DNA of 64,000 bases from Roseibium algicola (GCF_001999245.1 NZ_CP019630.1:4989001-5053000), one strand, 5' to 3'. Positions 52,629 to 61,603 are shown, counted from the first letter of the stretch. Translations and numbers: made by a program. The notes: generated by a model from the sequence alone, not told the origin.

Positions 52629-54281
52629 ATGGCTGAGATCGATGAGACTGCAAACCGGACGGTCATTCCTTCTCCGTTTCATGACGGCGAACGCCAGGTG
52701 CAGGAACGACTTGGCGACAGGGACGTGGAGCGATGGGCACGTGGTGCCATCCGCGGCTTCATGCCGGATCAGCATCGGGCCTTCTTCGAGGACCAGCCAT
52801 TCATGATCGCCTCGGCACGCGATACTGCCGGTCGCCCCTGGGCGACAGTGCTGGAGGGCTGGCCCGGATTTGTACGCTCACCCGATCCCGGGTCGTTGAC
52901 GATTTCAGCGCGTCCTGTCGCAGGAGACGCCCTGGAAGAGGCATTTGTCGAAGGCGCGGATGTCGGGTTTATCGGGATCGAACTCGCGACGCGGCGGCGC
53001 AACCGCGTAAACGGGACAGTCGCCTCCGCAGGGTCCGACGGGTTCCGGTTTGCTGTCGGGCAGTCGTTCGGAAATTGCCCGCAATATATCCGGGCACGGG
53101 ATGTGCGCTGGAGCACGGAAGCTGCCTCGGGAGAAGCTGTTCGTGGATCGCGTCTGAGCGCGAGGCAAACGGCGTGGATCAGGTCTGCCGATACGTTCTT
53201 CATCGCAACCGGCTACCGGGGAGAGGGAGATGACGAGGCCTACGGCATGGACGTGTCTCACCGGGGTGGTGAACGCGGCTTCGTGCATGTTCTGGATGAT
53301 CGCCGGCTGATCTTCCCCGACTATGCGGGCAACAGGTTCTACAACACGCTCGGCAACATTCTGGCGGATGCGCGAACAGGGCTGTTGTTCCTGGATTTTG
53401 CAAGCGGCAGCCTGTTGCAGGTGACCGGCCGGGCAACGATCGTTTGGGATGCGGAAGAAGTGGCGAAAGTGCCTGGTGCACGTCAACTCGTGTCCTTCGA
53501 GGTCGATGAGATCGTTGAACTGACGTCGGTCTTGCATTTGCGCTGGCAGAAAGAAGCATCGGCAATCCGGTCGTTGAGGCTCGCCGAGAAAATCCGGGAA
53601 AGTTCCGACGTGACGTCGTTTGTGTTCGAGGCTCGCGACGAGGGAGCTTTGCCTTCGTTCAAGGCCGGTCAGCATTTGCCGATCGAACTCAGCCTTCCTG
53701 CCGGCCATGGCAAGATCCAGCGAAGCTATTCGCTTTCCGGCGATCCGTCCGAAGGCCGCTATCGAATATCCGTGAAGCGCGAGCCGAACGGACTTGTCTC
53801 GCGTCTCCTGCATGACGTGCTTCAGGTTGGCGGATACATAGACGCTGGAAGGCCGGCTGGCGATTTTGCGCTGCCGGAGACGAAGGGCCCGGTGGTGCTG
53901 GCAAGTGCGGGCATCGGTATCACGCCGCTCCTGAGCATGCTGCATCATCTGGCTGGTGAGGACGGGAGCCGTCCCGTGTGGTTTGTCCAGAGTGTCAGGG
54001 ATGGCGATCATCATCCCTTCCGGCAGGAAGTCGAAAGCCTGACGGCGGGGAGGCCGAACATTCGGCACGAGATCCGTTATAGCCGCCCACAGACTTCGGA
54101 CGTTTCAGGTCAGGATTATGATGCGGTCGGCCGGATAACGGCACAAGAGTTGCTGGACTTGTCACCCAAACTGCAGACGCAATATTTCCTGTGCGGTCCG
54201 TCTGCCTTCCTGGCTGATCTGAAGTCCGGGCTGGAACAGCTCGGTGTTTCGCAGGAGCGGATCCACTTCGAAGCTTTCTGA
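52629..54281 (+). CDS. PNPOx-like / ferredoxin reductase fusion flavoprotein, no [2Fe-2S] domain
   Basis: A 550-aa two-domain flavoprotein. Residues ~30-300 form a pyridoxamine-phosphate-oxidase-like FMN domain (MIASARDTAGRPWATVLEGWPGF, FPDYAGNRFYNTLGNIL). Residues ~315-550 form a ferredoxin-NADP reductase domain with the flavin motif QRSYSLSG, the nucleotide motif VLASAGIGITPLLSML and CGPSAFL. Relatives often end in a plant-type [2Fe-2S] domain; here the protein stops right after the reductase (ERIHFEAF). The ribosome site GAAAGG precedes the ATG. Confidence 0.87.
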   Translation: MAEIDETANRTVIPSPFHDGERQVQERLGDRDVERWARGAIRGFMPDQHRAFFEDQPFMIASARDTAGRPWATVLEGWPGFVRSPDPGSLTISARPVAGDALEEAFVEGADVGFIGIELATRRRNRVNGTVASAGSDGFRFAVGQSFGNCPQYIRARDVRWSTEAASGEAVRGSRLSARQTAWIRSADTFFIATGYRGEGDDEAYGMDVSHRGGERGFVHVLDDRRLIFPDYAGNRFYNTLGNILADARTGLLFLDFASGSLLQVTGRATIVWDAEEVAKVPGARQLVSFEVDEIVELTSVLHLRWQKEASAIRSLRLAEKIRESSDVTSFVFEARDEGALPSFKAGQHLPIELSLPAGHGKIQRSYSLSGDPSEGRYRISVKREPNGLVSRLLHDVLQVGGYIDAGRPAGDFALPETKGPVVLASAGIGITPLLSMLHHLAGEDGSRPVWFVQSVRDGDHHPFRQEVESLTAGRPNIRHEIRYSRPQTSDVSGQDYDAVGRITAQELLDLSPKLQTQYFLCGPSAFLADLKSGLEQLGVSQERIHFEAF

Positions 54282-54309
54282 GGGCGATCCGGGCGTATCA
54301 GTCCGGTCG

Positions 54310-54690
54310 TCAACCTTCCGGGGTGAAGTCGACATGGATATGGTTGCCGTCCGGGTCCCAGACATTGATGGCAACGGTCCCCGTGCCGGGCTGAACGGAG
54401 CGGCGATAACGTTCGCCGCGCTCGTTAAGTCTTGCTTCGAAAGCCTCCAGACCGGAAGCGGTAAAGGCGAAATGTTCCAGTTTCAGCTTGGCTTCGGATC
54501 CGGTCGCTTCCGGCCCCTCAACACCGACCAGATGAATGGCTGCATCGTTACCCGCGTAGAGCCAGGCACCTGGAAAGGGAAATTCGGGACGCGGTCCGGG
54601 TTCCATCCCGAGAATGTCGCCATACCAGGCGATCAGTTCGTCGAGCCGCGTGGTGCGAAGATTGACGTGGTCTAGCTTTCCGATCTTCAT
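54310..54690 (-). CDS. VOC family protein (glyoxalase-like)
   Basis: A 126-aa VOC domain. The first module is KLDHVNLRTTRLDELIAWYGDILGMEPGPRPEF; the second ends WDPDGNHIHVDF with a histidine/acidic metal-site arrangement. Function unknown beyond the superfamily. Convergent with the flavoprotein gene (28 bp). The long leader of the decarboxylase gene begins upstream of it. Confidence 0.86.
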   Translation of the reverse strand: MKIGKLDHVNLRTTRLDELIAWYGDILGMEPGPRPEFPFPGAWLYAGNDAAIHLVGVEGPEATGSEAKLKLEHFAFTASGLEAFEARLNERGERYRRSVQPGTGTVAINVWDPDGNHIHVDFTPEG

Positions 54691-54988
54691 GCGCTGGCCT
54701 TTCCCGAGCGGTCCGTTTGGTCCGGTAAGTGGTGATTTGTTGTCTGACCCTCGAGGGCTGGCAAGTCAATGCCAGTCGGCATCCAAGAGACCGGGCAAGG
54801 CACCGCGAAACGCCTGCCGGGACTGTCACAATTTTTAGCAAATAGTTAAGGTCGGGCAAGGCTTTCGGCTCTGAAGACCACTCGTCCGGTTCAGCGTGAA
54901 AAAAACCTTCTGCAACTGAAAATTTCCTATTGCATCGGGGGGCGAACGGGCGCATATACGCCTTGCCCAAATTCGCACGTGCCCGTGG
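54691..54988. other. Promoter region between VOC and decarboxylase genes
   Basis: About 300 bp without a plausible gene. A locally AT-rich run (CACAATTTTTAGCAAATAG at 54827-54845) and GAAAATTTCCTATTGCATCG near 54919-54938 could be promoter elements for the divergent VOC gene or the decarboxylase leader. Nothing more specific is recognised. Confidence 0.45.
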
Positions 54989-54989
54989 T

Positions 54990-55395
54990 CGTCCATGGGA
55001 TGTTCAACAAGACATCTCTTAAGGGGCCGCTGCCAGACAATCCGCCAAGGGGCGGGGCAGTTGAGATCCGGACGGCTTAAAGCAACGACGTAAGAGGGCT
55101 TTTTTGGTCTCTGCCGGGGTTTCCAACCTCCGGCGTCACTGAAGAGGCACTTGTTACATCATTGCCCGACGTGCGGTTCGGTTCTCCCGATCCAATCAAC
55201 GGCATTTCCCGACGCGGGAAAGCTTTGTGCTGCTTGGCAGTCGCATAGCCCAACCGTCGCTGCAGTCAACCCGGCCTCCGGTTCCATCCCGGGGGAGGCC
55301 CGGTGCGCATTGCAGCACCCTGCGACGTGAACGCAGCGCGCACGCCAAGGATTAGCGCGCCTGCGGCTGAGATTGAGAAAGAGGGGAGCCCCCCA
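54990..55395 (+). ncRNA. Long structured leader of the ornithine/lysine decarboxylase gene (speF-type candidate)
   Basis: A 400-nt untranslated leader with several inverted repeats: GATGT/ACATC around 54999-55017; CTGCC/GGCAG pairing around 55030-55060; and a strong terminal hairpin CCCGGCCTCC (55270-55279) / GGAGGCCCGG (55294-55303). Outer pairing GTCGC (55256-55260) / GCGAC (55322-55326) extends that hairpin. Alphaproteobacterial decarboxylase genes of this class carry the conserved speF RNA in this position, so this is the natural candidate. A short ORF (55000-55080) lies inside it. I could not align it to the model. Confidence 0.55.
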
Positions 55396-56526
55396 ATGAG
55401 CGACCGTATCCGCGATTTCCTCCGCCGACGTGACGAAGATGGCCCGTGCGTTGTTGTCGATCTCGACATCGTGCGCGACAACTTTGAAGCTTTTGCCAAG
55501 TCCCTGCCGGACACCTCCGTCTACTACGCAGTGAAAGCCAACCCGGCACCTGAAATCCTGTCGCTCCTGGAAAGCCTCGGCTCCTCCTTCGATTGCGCCT
55601 CCGTCGGCGAAATCGAAATGGTGCTGGCAACCGGCGCATCCGCCGACCGCATTTCCTACGGCAACACGATCAAGAAGGAGAAGGATATTGCGCGTGCCTA
55701 TCAGTATGGCGTCCGCCTCTTCGCCGTCGACTGCGTCGAAGAAGTTGAAAAAATCGCCCGCGTTGCCCCTGGCTCCAAAATCTTCTGCCGCGTCCTGTGC
55801 GACGGTGTCGGCGCCGAGTGGCCGCTCTCCCGCAAATTCGGCTGCGACCCCGAAATGGCGCCCGACGTCCTCGAACACGGGCACCGGCTCGGCCTTGTCG
55901 CCCATGGCGTTTCCTTCCATGTCGGCTCCCAGCAAGCCAACCTCACGGCGTGGGATCTCGCTCTCGCCATGGCAGCAGGCGTTTTCCAGGAAATGGCGCT
56001 CCGCGGCATCGAACTGAAAATGGTCAACATGGGTGGGGGCTTCCCGACCCGTTACCTGAAGGACGTCCCGGGCGTTTCGACGTACGGCGAAGCGATCTTC
56101 CAGGCGCTGTGCAAGCACTTCGGCAACCGTCTGCCGTCCACCATCATCGAGCCGGGCCGCGGCATGGTCGGCAATGCCGGCATGATCGAAGCTGAAGTCG
56201 TTCTGATTTCCCGCAAATCCGCAAACGACGAAGTGCGCTGGGTCTATCTCGATATCGGCAAGTTCCACGGCCTGGCCGAAACCATGGACGAGGCGATCCG
56301 TTATCCGATCCGCACCCCGCGCGACGGCGACACCACCGCACCTTGCGTGCTGGCCGGCCCGACCTGCGACAGCGTCGACGTTCTTTACGAAAAGACGCCG
56401 TACGAACTGCCGGTGAGCCTGTCCATTGGCGACAAGGTGCTGATCGAGGCCTGTGGTGCCTACACCACGACCTATTCCACGGTCGGCTTCAACGGCTTCG
56501 CGCCGCTGGCGTCCTTCGTCATCTGA
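55396..56526 (+). CDS. Ornithine/lysine (DABA-type) PLP-dependent decarboxylase, fold III
   Basis: A 377-aa alanine-racemase-fold decarboxylase, the eukaryotic-type ODC family. The PLP lysine is K47 in YYAVKANPAPEIL; GNTIKKEKDIARA, the HVGSQ segment near 174-178 and GGGFP follow. EPGRGMVGNAG lies near 255. The active-site cysteine is C324 in GPTCDSVD. It should make putrescine (or cadaverine) for the homospermidine synthase downstream. GAGGGGAG precedes the ATG; a ~400-nt structured leader lies upstream. Confidence 0.95.
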   Translation: MSDRIRDFLRRRDEDGPCVVVDLDIVRDNFEAFAKSLPDTSVYYAVKANPAPEILSLLESLGSSFDCASVGEIEMVLATGASADRISYGNTIKKEKDIARAYQYGVRLFAVDCVEEVEKIARVAPGSKIFCRVLCDGVGAEWPLSRKFGCDPEMAPDVLEHGHRLGLVAHGVSFHVGSQQANLTAWDLALAMAAGVFQEMALRGIELKMVNMGGGFPTRYLKDVPGVSTYGEAIFQALCKHFGNRLPSTIIEPGRGMVGNAGMIEAEVVLISRKSANDEVRWVYLDIGKFHGLAETMDEAIRYPIRTPRDGDTTAPCVLAGPTCDSVDVLYEKTPYELPVSLSIGDKVLIEACGAYTTTYSTVGFNGFAPLASFVI

Positions 56527-56536
56527 GGCAAGTGCC

Positions 56537-57088
56537 ATGATTGATATTGTGGACGAGGCGCCGGATCACACCGGCGCCCGCGAGGGTCTGCTTGACCTTT
56601 GTTTCGGCGAGGACCGCTTCAGGAAAACCTCCGAGCGTCTGCGTGAAGGCCGGCTTCCGGTCTTCGCATTTTCTGCTATCGACGAATCTGGCAAGCTCGT
56701 TGGCACGGTAAGGCTCTGGTCTGTGGCGGACCGCAACGGCTCGCAAAGCCTGTTGCTCGGACCCCTTGCCGTCGATCCGGGTTGCCGGGGACTGAAGGTC
56801 GGAGATCGCCTGATGCGGCACGCCCTCAACCAGGCTGCCGTGCTTGGCCATGGATCCGTGATCCTGGTTGGCGATCAGCCGTATTATACCCGCTTCGGTT
56901 TTGCTGCGGGCCTTCTCGACAAGGTCGGGATGCCGGGACCGGTGGACTATCACCGTTTCCTCGCACTGGAGTTCACTCCAGGGCACATTGACGGCCTGGA
57001 GGGTGTGCTTTCGGCATCCGGTGTACTGGATCCGATGGCAGTGCCGGCTGCCCGGGAAGACGTCTTCTCGGTTTCGCAAGCAATTTGA
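56537..57088 (+). CDS. GNAT family N-acetyltransferase (YhbS-like)
   Basis: A 183-aa acyl-CoA-dependent acetyltransferase. The acetyl-CoA-binding motif A is LGPLAVDPGCRGLKVGDRLMRHAL (residues ~74-97), followed by VILVGDQPYYTRFGFAAG (motif B). GAGG precedes the ATG, 10 bp after the decarboxylase stop, so the two are probably cotranscribed. A polyamine or amino-acid substrate is plausible from context but the YhbS-like type is poorly characterised. A strong terminator ends the unit. Confidence 0.87.
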   Translation: MIDIVDEAPDHTGAREGLLDLCFGEDRFRKTSERLREGRLPVFAFSAIDESGKLVGTVRLWSVADRNGSQSLLLGPLAVDPGCRGLKVGDRLMRHALNQAAVLGHGSVILVGDQPYYTRFGFAAGLLDKVGMPGPVDYHRFLALEFTPGHIDGLEGVLSASGVLDPMAVPAAREDVFSVSQAI

Positions 57089-57101
57089 AGCTTTAGACTT
57101 G

Positions 57102-57142
57102 GAGACGGCGGCGAAGTTTTTCGCCGCCGTCTCTTGTTTTTT
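57102..57142 (+). terminator. Rho-independent terminator after decarboxylase/GNAT operon
   Basis: The 14-bp perfect stem GAGACGGCGGCGAA (57102-57115) / TTCGCCGCCGTCTC (57120-57133) has a 4-nt loop and is followed by TTGTTTTTT. Confidence 0.93.
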
Positions 57143-57359
57143 AAGCACAGGCTTGTTTGTTTAAAAATAACAGGGTTGAGACGGTCATTTGTCTTTCCTT
57201 GAACGGGCTTTCATCGAGAAGACTTGAAATTCCTGCAGAAACCAGCCACACCTAACCAAGGCGCAATAAGTGCGCTTTGTTGTTTGAAGGATTTCCCAAC
57301 GGGCCGGACCCTCTGGAAGCGATGTGGGCGGCATATCGGATAGGATTGGAGTTACGCAT

Positions 57360-59378
57360 ATGACCGACGACACCAACGACGGTGCGCCGAAGAAGCCGGC
57401 GGTAAAAGCTGCCGCAAAGCCAACAACACGGCGCAAGACCACATCGCGTACGCCTGCTTCCAGAGCCGCATCGGCAAAGCCTGCAAGCTCCAATTCGACA
57501 CCTGCCAAATCATCGTCGGCGAAGCCAGCAGCAGCCAAGGCTGCGCCCGCCAAACCGGCTGCTGCCAAGGCTGCACCAGCCAAACCCGCTGTTGCGAAAT
57601 CGGCGACTGCGAAACCGGCTGCTGCAAAATCTCCGGCCAAAACAGCCTCTGCAAAACCTGCTGCTGCGAAACCCGCAACCAAAAAGCCGACAACCTCCGC
57701 TACCAAGGCAGCTGACGCGAAAGCGCCCGCAAAGTCTGTGGCGACCACAAAACCTTCGACAAGCAGGACACCGAAACCTGCTGCTGCAAAAACGCAGACC
57801 AAGACTGCGGCCAAGCCGGCTGCCAAAAAAGCGGCTCCGGTGAAACCGGAAGCAGCGAATGCTTCTAAGGCGAAGACAGCCGCTCCTAAAGCTTCTGCAC
57901 CGAAGGCAGCAGCTTCGAAGGCCGCTGAGCCGAAAGCAGGTTCCACAGCATCAGCAGGGGCAGTTCACGGAACGATCACCGGTCCTCTTGTAATGATCGG
58001 TCTCGGTTCCATCGGCAAGGGAACGCTGCCGCTGATCGAGCGTCATTTCAAATTCGACAAGAGCCGGTTTACCGTCATCGACCCGGTTGATGGTGATGCC
58101 AAGCTGGTGACCGACCGGGGATACCGGTTCGAAAAAGTCGCCCTGACGCCTGAAAACTACAAGGACATACTCACGCCTTTGCTCACGGAGGGCGAGGGGC
58201 AGGGTTTTGTCGTTAATCTGTCTGTCGACACGTCATCGCTGGACCTGATGAAATTCTGCCGCAAGCTTGGCGTGCTCTATATCGACACTGTGGTCGAACC
58301 CTGGCCGGGGTTCTACTTCGACGACACCGCAACGGCAGCCGACCGGACCAATTATGCGCTGCGTGAGGCCGTACGACGCGAAAAGAAGAAACATCCTGGC
58401 GGGACTACGGCAGTTTGCTGCTGCGGCGCCAATCCCGGCATGGTCTCCTGGTTCGTGAAGAAGGCGCTGGTGGATATCGCGACCGATACCGGCGTCAAGT
58501 TCAAGGAACCGTCCAGCCAGAAGGGCTGGGCCAAGCTGATGAAAAAGGTGGGTGTCAAGGGCATCCATATTGCCGAGCGTGACACTCAGCGAGCCAAGGA
58601 ACCGAAACCATTCGGCGAGTTCTGGAACACCTGGTCGGTGGAAGGTTTCCTTTCCGAAGGTTTCCAGCCTGCGGAACTCGGCTGGGGCACGCATGAAACC
58701 TGGAAGCCTGCGAATGCCAAGAAGCACAAGAAAGGCTGCAAGGCGGCGATCTATCTGGAACAGCCGGGCGCCAACACCCGTGTGCGGACCTGGTGCCCGA
58801 CGCCAGGCGCGCAATATGGCTTCCTTGTCACGCACAATGAAGCGATCTCCATCGCCGACTACTTCTCCGTGAGCGACGGCAAGAAGGTCAGCTACCGCCC
58901 GACATGCCACTATGCCTATCATCCGGCGAACGTGGCCGTGCTCTCGCTGCATGAACTGTTCGGCTCCGCAGGAAAGGTTCAGGAGACGCTGCACGTTCTC
59001 GACGAAAGTGAACTGCAGGACGGCATCGATGAACTCGGCGTTCTGCTCTACGGTCACAAGAAAAACGCCTATTGGTATGGCTCCCAGCTGTCTGTCGAGG
59101 AGGCCCGGGACCTTGCGCCGTATCAGAACGCGACCGGTCTGCAGGTGACTTCGGCCGTTCTGGCCGGCATGGTCTGGGCGTTGGAGAACCCGGAAGCCGG
59201 CATCGTCGAGACGGACGAGATGGACTACAAGCGCTGCCTCGAAATCCAGCTACCGTATCTTGGGCCGGTCAAAGGCTATTATACGGACTGGACTCCTCTG
59301 GAGGGGCGGCCGGGCTTCTACAAGGAAGATATCGACACCAAGGATCCTTGGCAGTTCCGTAACATTCTGGTGCGATAG
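57360..59378 (+). CDS. Homospermidine synthase with histone H1-like N-terminal extension
   Basis: A 672-aa protein. Residues ~204-672 are a complete homospermidine synthase (putrescine to sym-homospermidine, NAD-dependent): GPLVMIGLGSIGKGTLPLI, YIDTVVEPWPGFYFDD, CCCGANPGMVSWFVKKAL, RTWCPTPGAQYGFLVTHNEA and DEMDYKRCLEIQLPYLGP. The family is normally ~470-480 aa. The first ~200 residues are an extra Ala/Lys/Pro/Ser-rich tail of AKPAAAK-type repeats, like histone H1 or AlgP, likely disordered and DNA- or RNA-binding. GGAG precedes the ATG. The decarboxylase upstream would supply putrescine. Confidence 0.9.
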   Translation: MTDDTNDGAPKKPAVKAAAKPTTRRKTTSRTPASRAASAKPASSNSTPAKSSSAKPAAAKAAPAKPAAAKAAPAKPAVAKSATAKPAAAKSPAKTASAKPAAAKPATKKPTTSATKAADAKAPAKSVATTKPSTSRTPKPAAAKTQTKTAAKPAAKKAAPVKPEAANASKAKTAAPKASAPKAAASKAAEPKAGSTASAGAVHGTITGPLVMIGLGSIGKGTLPLIERHFKFDKSRFTVIDPVDGDAKLVTDRGYRFEKVALTPENYKDILTPLLTEGEGQGFVVNLSVDTSSLDLMKFCRKLGVLYIDTVVEPWPGFYFDDTATAADRTNYALREAVRREKKKHPGGTTAVCCCGANPGMVSWFVKKALVDIATDTGVKFKEPSSQKGWAKLMKKVGVKGIHIAERDTQRAKEPKPFGEFWNTWSVEGFLSEGFQPAELGWGTHETWKPANAKKHKKGCKAAIYLEQPGANTRVRTWCPTPGAQYGFLVTHNEAISIADYFSVSDGKKVSYRPTCHYAYHPANVAVLSLHELFGSAGKVQETLHVLDESELQDGIDELGVLLYGHKKNAYWYGSQLSVEEARDLAPYQNATGLQVTSAVLAGMVWALENPEAGIVETDEMDYKRCLEIQLPYLGPVKGYYTDWTPLEGRPGFYKEDIDTKDPWQFRNILVR

Positions 59379-59406
59379 CGAAAAAGAGCAACCTTTGGTG
59401 AATATA

Positions 59407-59434
59407 GCCGCCGGGTAACTCCGGCGGCTTTTTT
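59407..59434 (+). terminator. Rho-independent terminator after homospermidine synthase
   Basis: GCCGCCGG (59407-59414) / CCGGCGGC (59421-59428) with a 6-nt loop is followed by six T. Confidence 0.92.
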
Positions 59435-59553
59435 GTTGTTTGTTGAAATTCGGAAAGTCGCTGAACGCGAAAACTTTGTGATCTACATAACATTCTTGAA
59501 ATAGATCTTGGCAGAATATACGTCATAGGGTGCAACCATTCGGCGAGGGTAAG

Positions 59554-60669
59554 GTGAAAGTCGATCAGGCAAGACTGAACGCTGCCATCCGGGGCCTTTA
59601 TGAGGCCGCGGTTACGGCGGAGCTCTGGAAGCCGGCCATGGAAGAGGTGACTGACGCCCTCCAGGCAAAGAGTTGTCACTTTTTCTCCAACAACCTGACA
59701 GATGCGGGGGACGACCTCTTCGTCACGGTTCGCATGGATCCTGATTTTCACAAGGATTACATGAGCACTTACGCAGAGCTCGATGTCAGGTATCCGCGCA
59801 TCCTTGATGCACCGGTCGGAAGAGTTCTGCACGGAGATCTTCTGTGGACCGACGAAGAGCGGATGGCCAGCCCCGTCTATCACGAGAACCTGCTTCCTTT
59901 CGAACTCTACGAGGTAACTGGCGCCCAGCTCGCTATGCCCGATCGGTTGAGCTGGCTTGGGTTTTCTCTCTATGACGAGGAGCCTTGGGAAAAAGACCAG
60001 CTTGAAGCACAGCAGCTGATCCTCGGCCACACCCGGCAGGCCTTGCGGATCCATCTGACACTGGCTGAAGCAAAAGCGAATACGGAAACGCTCGGCAATC
60101 TCCTGACAGCACGCGGGCAAGGGGTAATCCTGGTGACCGCAGGGGGCAGGATCGTCTTCGCGAACGATCAGGCCGAAGCCTTGCAGCAAGAACAGGTTCT
60201 GAAAATGAGCAGTCGGGGACTTGTCTTCAGGGACAGGGCCTTGAACCAGCGTCTCGCGATTGCACTGGATGCCCTTCACTTCCGTTCGAGCGTTCCTTCC
60301 GGCGAGACCGTTACGCTCACCGATACAACGGATCATCAGATCGGCGTCCGCTTCCTGCCCGTTCCCGGAGGGATCGGTGGTGGCGGCTCGATGCTGGCTG
60401 TCCTGTGTATTCCACTCCACATGCAGCATGGGCCGGACCCATCTGAGATCAGGCAATTTGCCGGATTGTTCCGCCTGACACCTTCCGAGGAGCTTGTGGT
60501 TGGCGCAATCGCGTCCGGGCAGGATCTGTCGCAACATTGCGTTGAGCGCGGCATCTCACTCGATACCGCAAGAAAACACCTTAAGAATACAATGGCCAAG
60601 GCCAACTGCCGCTCGCAGAAAGACCTTTTGCGGCTGGTCGAGCGGTTCTGCTTCTTCCGTCTTCGCTGA
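59554..60669 (+). CDS. LuxR-type HTH transcriptional regulator
   Basis: A 371-aa protein. The C-terminal ~60 residues are a LuxR/FixJ helix-turn-helix: LTPSEELVVGAIASGQDLSQHCVERGISLDTARKHLKNTMAK (split between ~310 and 352). The middle (GQGVILVTAGGRIVFANDQAEALQQ, near 195-219) is PAS-like. No signal or membrane segment, and the ligand is unknown. The GTG at 59554 has GAGGG 5 bases upstream; a GTG at 59530 is the alternative. Confidence 0.85.
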   Translation: MKVDQARLNAAIRGLYEAAVTAELWKPAMEEVTDALQAKSCHFFSNNLTDAGDDLFVTVRMDPDFHKDYMSTYAELDVRYPRILDAPVGRVLHGDLLWTDEERMASPVYHENLLPFELYEVTGAQLAMPDRLSWLGFSLYDEEPWEKDQLEAQQLILGHTRQALRIHLTLAEAKANTETLGNLLTARGQGVILVTAGGRIVFANDQAEALQQEQVLKMSSRGLVFRDRALNQRLAIALDALHFRSSVPSGETVTLTDTTDHQIGVRFLPVPGGIGGGGSMLAVLCIPLHMQHGPDPSEIRQFAGLFRLTPSEELVVGAIASGQDLSQHCVERGISLDTARKHLKNTMAKANCRSQKDLLRLVERFCFFRLR

Positions 60670-60982
60670 CCTGCGAAGCTCTTGCCATCCGGAATGCCTG
60701 ACAGATTTATACTGGATCCGTTGTCGCTGATCTTGCCGGACCCGGGCCGCCTTGCGTAGTTTCCCCCGGTTCATGTCAAGACCGTTTGCGCCTGCTGTTC
60801 AGGCAGTGTCGCTGGTCACAGGAGGCCGGGAAGGGGATGAGCTAACAAGAGACGGTGACAGGGCTCGTGTCAGGTTCAAACGCTGGTGACAACGGTTGCC
60901 ATCTACCCGAACCTGACGGGCAGCCGACCGTGAAAGAACCGGGCGCAAAACGAACCCGGGCTGTTGAGGCATAAAAAGGACA
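60670..60982. other. Intergenic region upstream of cytochrome b561
   Basis: About 310 bp with no ORF, tRNA or clear terminator seen. The only repetition is the pair GTTCAAACGCTGG / CCGAACCTGACGG-type imperfect GC-rich inverted stretches around 60860-60930, which I do not consider meaningful. Confidence 0.4.
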
Positions 60983-61552
60983 ATGACAGTGCTGAATTCC
61001 ATGGAAACGACTTCGCGAACCGATGCGCATCCCCTTGGACCGGAAAGCCGTCATGCCGGAACCACCAGGATCCTGCACTGGATGATTGCCGCTTTGGTTC
61101 TGGCGACATGGCCACTGGGTTACGTGATCAAGTTCGTGAAAAGCGATGTGTCCCTGGATTTCTACCTGCTGCACGAAAGTTTCGGCTTTCTGGTGCTCTG
61201 GCTGATGCTGGTTCGTGTCGGCAACAAGCTTGTTGCTCGAAAGCCGGCGGAAGAGGGCCCGGCTCTGGAACGACTGGCGGCCAGCGTCGTTCACGGGCTT
61301 CTCTATCTGTTCCTGATCGTCATGCCGGTCAGCGGGTTTCTGGCAACAAACGCCCACGGATTTCCGTTGAGCTGGTTCGGACTGGTTCCGGTCTGGAGCC
61401 CGATCGGCAAGTCACCAGACATTGCGGGGACACTGTCGGCCATTCATTCCTGGAGCGCATGGGCCTTGCTGGCACTGTTTGCCCTTCACATTGGCGCGGT
61501 ACTGTTCCACCACGTTCTGAGGCGTGACCGGACACTCTACCGGATCCTGTGA
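60983..61552 (+). CDS. Cytochrome b561 family protein
   Basis: A 189-aa inner-membrane di-heme b561 with four helices. Heme-ligand histidines are visible in each: RILHWMIAALVLATW (helix 1), YLLHESFGFLVLWLML (helix 2), SVVHGLLYLFLIVMPV (helix 3) and IHSWSAWALLALFALHIGAVLFHH (helix 4). It transfers electrons from quinol to a periplasmic acceptor, in some members superoxide. AAGGA precedes the ATG; an internal ATG at codon 7 also exists. It is convergent with the nucleotide cyclase. Confidence 0.92.
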   Translation: MTVLNSMETTSRTDAHPLGPESRHAGTTRILHWMIAALVLATWPLGYVIKFVKSDVSLDFYLLHESFGFLVLWLMLVRVGNKLVARKPAEEGPALERLAASVVHGLLYLFLIVMPVSGFLATNAHGFPLSWFGLVPVWSPIGKSPDIAGTLSAIHSWSAWALLALFALHIGAVLFHHVLRRDRTLYRIL

Positions 61553-61603
61553 ACCGAACAGCCAGTGCTCGGTAGCGCTGGCCGCTTCCTCGTGTGGTAA
61601 GCG

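Noticed and set aside
57185..57946. Long minus-strand open frame (253 aa, Ala/Val/Phe-rich) over the start of the homospermidine synthase
   Set aside because: It is the complement of the low-complexity Ala/Lys/Pro repeats; stop codons are excluded by composition, and it has no family-like sequence.
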